From NCBI GenBank assembly GCA_001914195.1, contig MKYF01000003.1:1-31937 (forward strand): a DNA stretch of 31,937 nucleotides, in the 5' to 3' direction. Positions 30,817 to 31,937 of the stretch are shown in pieces. The notes under the pieces were generated by a model. It was not told where the DNA came from, did not search any database, and worked only from the letters and a program-made list of their open reading frames with translations. Made by a program: the position numbers and the translations under genes. Source of the DNA: Streptococcus mitis (GTDB taxonomy: Bacteria > Bacillota > Bacilli > Lactobacillales > Streptococcaceae). Every line of letters begins with the position of its first letter. Position 1 is the stretch's first letter.

Positions 30817-31780
30817 ACAAAAAAATATCATCACCTTGTTTAACAATCTCTTTTCCAGCGGTTTTCATCTGGTGGAGACCATCTCCTTTTTAGATAGGAG
30901 TGCTTTGTTAGATAAGCAGTGTGTGGCACAGATGTGCACAGGTTTGTCTCAGGGGAAATCATTCTCAGAAATGATGGAAAGTTTGGGATTTTCAAGTGCC
31001 ATTGTCACTCAGTTATCTCTAGCTGAAGTTCATGGGAATCTTCACCTGAGTTTGGGAAAGATAGAAGAGTATCTAGACAATCTAGCCAAGGTCAAGAAAA
31101 AACTAATTGAGGTAGCGACCTATCCCTTGATTTTGCTGGGTTTTCTTCTCTTAATTATGCTGGGACTGCGTAACTACCTACTACCACAACTGGATAGTAG
31201 TAATATCGCCACTCAGATTATCGGTAATCTGCCACAAATTTTTCTAGGAATGGTAGGGTTTGTTTCTCTACTTACCCTTTTAGCACTAACTTTTTATAAA
31301 AGAAGTTCTAAGATGCGCGTCTTTTCTATCCTAGCACGCATTCCTTTTCTTGGACTCTTTGTGCAGACCTATTTGACAGCCTATTATGCGCGTGAATGGG
31401 GCAATATGATTTCTCAAGGGATGGAGCTGACGCAGATTTTTCAAATCATGCAGGAACAAGGCTCCCAGCTCTTTAAAGAAATCGGTCAAGATTTGGCTCA
31501 AGCCCTGCAAAATGGTTGCGAATTTTCTCAAACCATAGCGACCTATCCTTTCTTTAAAAAGGAGTTGAGTCTCATCATCGAGTATGGGGAAGTCAAGTCC
31601 AAGCTGGGGAGTGAGTTGGAAATCTATGCTGAAAAAACTTGGGAAGCCTTTTTTACCCGAGTCAACCGTACCATGAATCTGGTGCAGCCACTGGTTTTTA
31701 TCTTTGTGGCTCTGATTATTGTTTTACTTTATGCGGCAATGCTCATGCCCATGTATCAAAATATGGAGGTAAATTTTTAA
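30764..31780 (+). CDS. comGB: Competence pilus membrane platform ComGB (CglB)
   Basis: A 338-residue type II secretion F-domain protein, the inner platform of the transformation pilus. Two GspF-like repeats are visible (FNNLFSSGFHLVETISFL and, later, WGNMISQGMELTQIFQIM) with hydrophobic segments near 130-150, 170-200 and a C-terminal one. Start ATG 30764 (MDISQAFRLKRRK) is taken from the known pneumococcal protein and gives normal length; an in-frame ATG at 30689 would lie deeper in comGA. The stop is 1 bp before comGC. It is intact, although the pilin gene after it is cut. Confidence 0.93.
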   Translation: MDISQAFRLKRRKLATAKQKNIITLFNNLFSSGFHLVETISFLDRSALLDKQCVAQMCTGLSQGKSFSEMMESLGFSSAIVTQLSLAEVHGNLHLSLGKIEEYLDNLAKVKKKLIEVATYPLILLGFLLLIMLGLRNYLLPQLDSSNIATQIIGNLPQIFLGMVGFVSLLTLLALTFYKRSSKMRVFSILARIPFLGLFVQTYLTAYYAREWGNMISQGMELTQIFQIMQEQGSQLFKEIGQDLAQALQNGCEFSQTIATYPFFKKELSLIIEYGEVKSKLGSELEIYAEKTWEAFFTRVNRTMNLVQPLVFIFVALIIVLLYAAMLMPMYQNMEVNF

Positions 31781-31781
31781 C

Positions 31782-31847
31782 ATGAAAAAAATGATGACAT
31801 TCTTGAAAAAAGCTAAGGCTAAAGCTTTCACACTTGTAGAAATGTAG
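31782..31847 (+). pseudogene. comGC: Major competence pilin ComGC (CglC), cut by insertion
   Basis: Only 21 codons remain: MKKMMTFLKKAKAKAFTLVE plus M, then TAG. The basic leader and the prepilin cleavage motif up to FTLVEM are those of ComGC; the hydrophobic helix and pilin body, about 85 residues in the usual protein, are missing. Foreign sequence starts within or right after the motif. ComGC is the main subunit of the transformation pilus, so this strain should not be transformable unless the inserted element excises. The rest of comGC should lie on the far side of that element, beyond the window. Confidence 0.9.
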
Positions 31848-31861
31848 GTTACTAAAATTAT

Positions 31862-31937
31862 CTATATTTTCCACTTGATAACAATGTCCTCAGCTGTTAC
31901 CTGAACCTTGTTTATAAGCCCTCTAACAAGTATCTTC
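31862..31937 (-). CDS. C-terminus of a probable large serine integrase (partial)
   Basis: On the minus strand the last 24 codons of a gene read KILVRGLINKVQVTAEDIVI plus KWKI, then TAG. A run of the type L-I-x-K-V-x-V-x-x-x-x-I-x-I-x-W at the very end is typical of large serine recombinases of phages and transposons. The gene ends 14 bp from the interrupted comGC, which is where the integrase of an element inserted there would be. comGC is a known insertion site of streptococcal prophages. The N-terminal catalytic domain is outside the window, so the family call rests on this tail and on position. Confidence 0.6.
   Translation of the reverse strand, partial: KILVRGLINKVQVTAEDIVIKWKI

Noticed and set aside
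31846..31860. GGTTACTAAAATT resembling the repeats at 8581
   Set aside because: The match is about 12 bp of AT-rich sequence and lies at a serine-recombinase junction, where arm-type sites are not used. Taken as chance.
1..31937. CRISPR array, rRNA or toxin-antitoxin pair
   Set aside because: No regularly spaced repeats, no rRNA sequence and no recognisable antitoxin-toxin gene pair were found; the XRE genes are divergent element repressors without an adjacent toxin.

Overview
The window comes from a Streptococcus of the mitis/pneumoniae/oralis group. The right half (about 14.6-31.9 kb) has the gene content and order I associate with pneumococcus and close relatives: a glutamate-cysteine ligase-like gene, thrC, a MATE exporter, a HAD hydrolase, a secreted LysM protein, a BOX repeat, a MarR regulator, pcp, tgt, an OatA/Adr acetyltransferase, nagA, a zinc alcohol dehydrogenase, a DUF1033 gene and the comG (cgl) competence operon. 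The placement rests on family recognition and the BOX repeat; no search was run.

The left half (1 to about 14.55 kb) is AT-rich accessory DNA: two small integrative elements lying head to tail. Each ends on its right in the same 61-bp sequence (8689-8749 and 14491-14551), which contains the 3' part of a class II tRNA-Leu with anticodon CAA. The intact tRNA should lie left of the window. Both elements share one plan: tyrosine integrase, DUF3173 protein, replication initiator/relaxase with a small partner protein, hairpin-rich origin-like DNA, a small DNA-binding/coiled-coil protein, a divergent XRE repressor with 19-bp operators, then att. The initiators are unrelated: Rep_trans/NicK-like in element 1 and an HUH Rep in element 2. 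Element 1 also shows a candidate countertranscript RNA of about 50 nt over the leader of its initiator-side operon. Element 2's DNA-binding gene appears to start at ATT.

Both integrases are damaged. Element 1's has a one-base frameshift. Element 2's has a 21-bp triplication, a frameshift and a 3' deletion fused to a truncated cytosine methyltransferase. The cargo looks defensive: a 622-residue protein with a C-terminal HEPN motif, an Nmad2-Nmad3 pair (nucleotide-modification-associated domains), and an FRG-domain protein between IS30-like end repeats. A degenerate third copy of the element end (6504-6624) lies left of the Nmad pair, so that pair may be a separate unit inside the array.

Core region: most transcription units have clear extended -10 promoters and hairpin terminators. 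At the right edge comGA and comGB are intact, but comGC stops after 21 codons inside its pilin motif (FTLVEM). The sequence beyond it encodes, on the minus strand, the tail of what looks like a large serine recombinase. This is the left edge of a prophage or similar element inserted in comGC, predicted to block transformation while it stays integrated.
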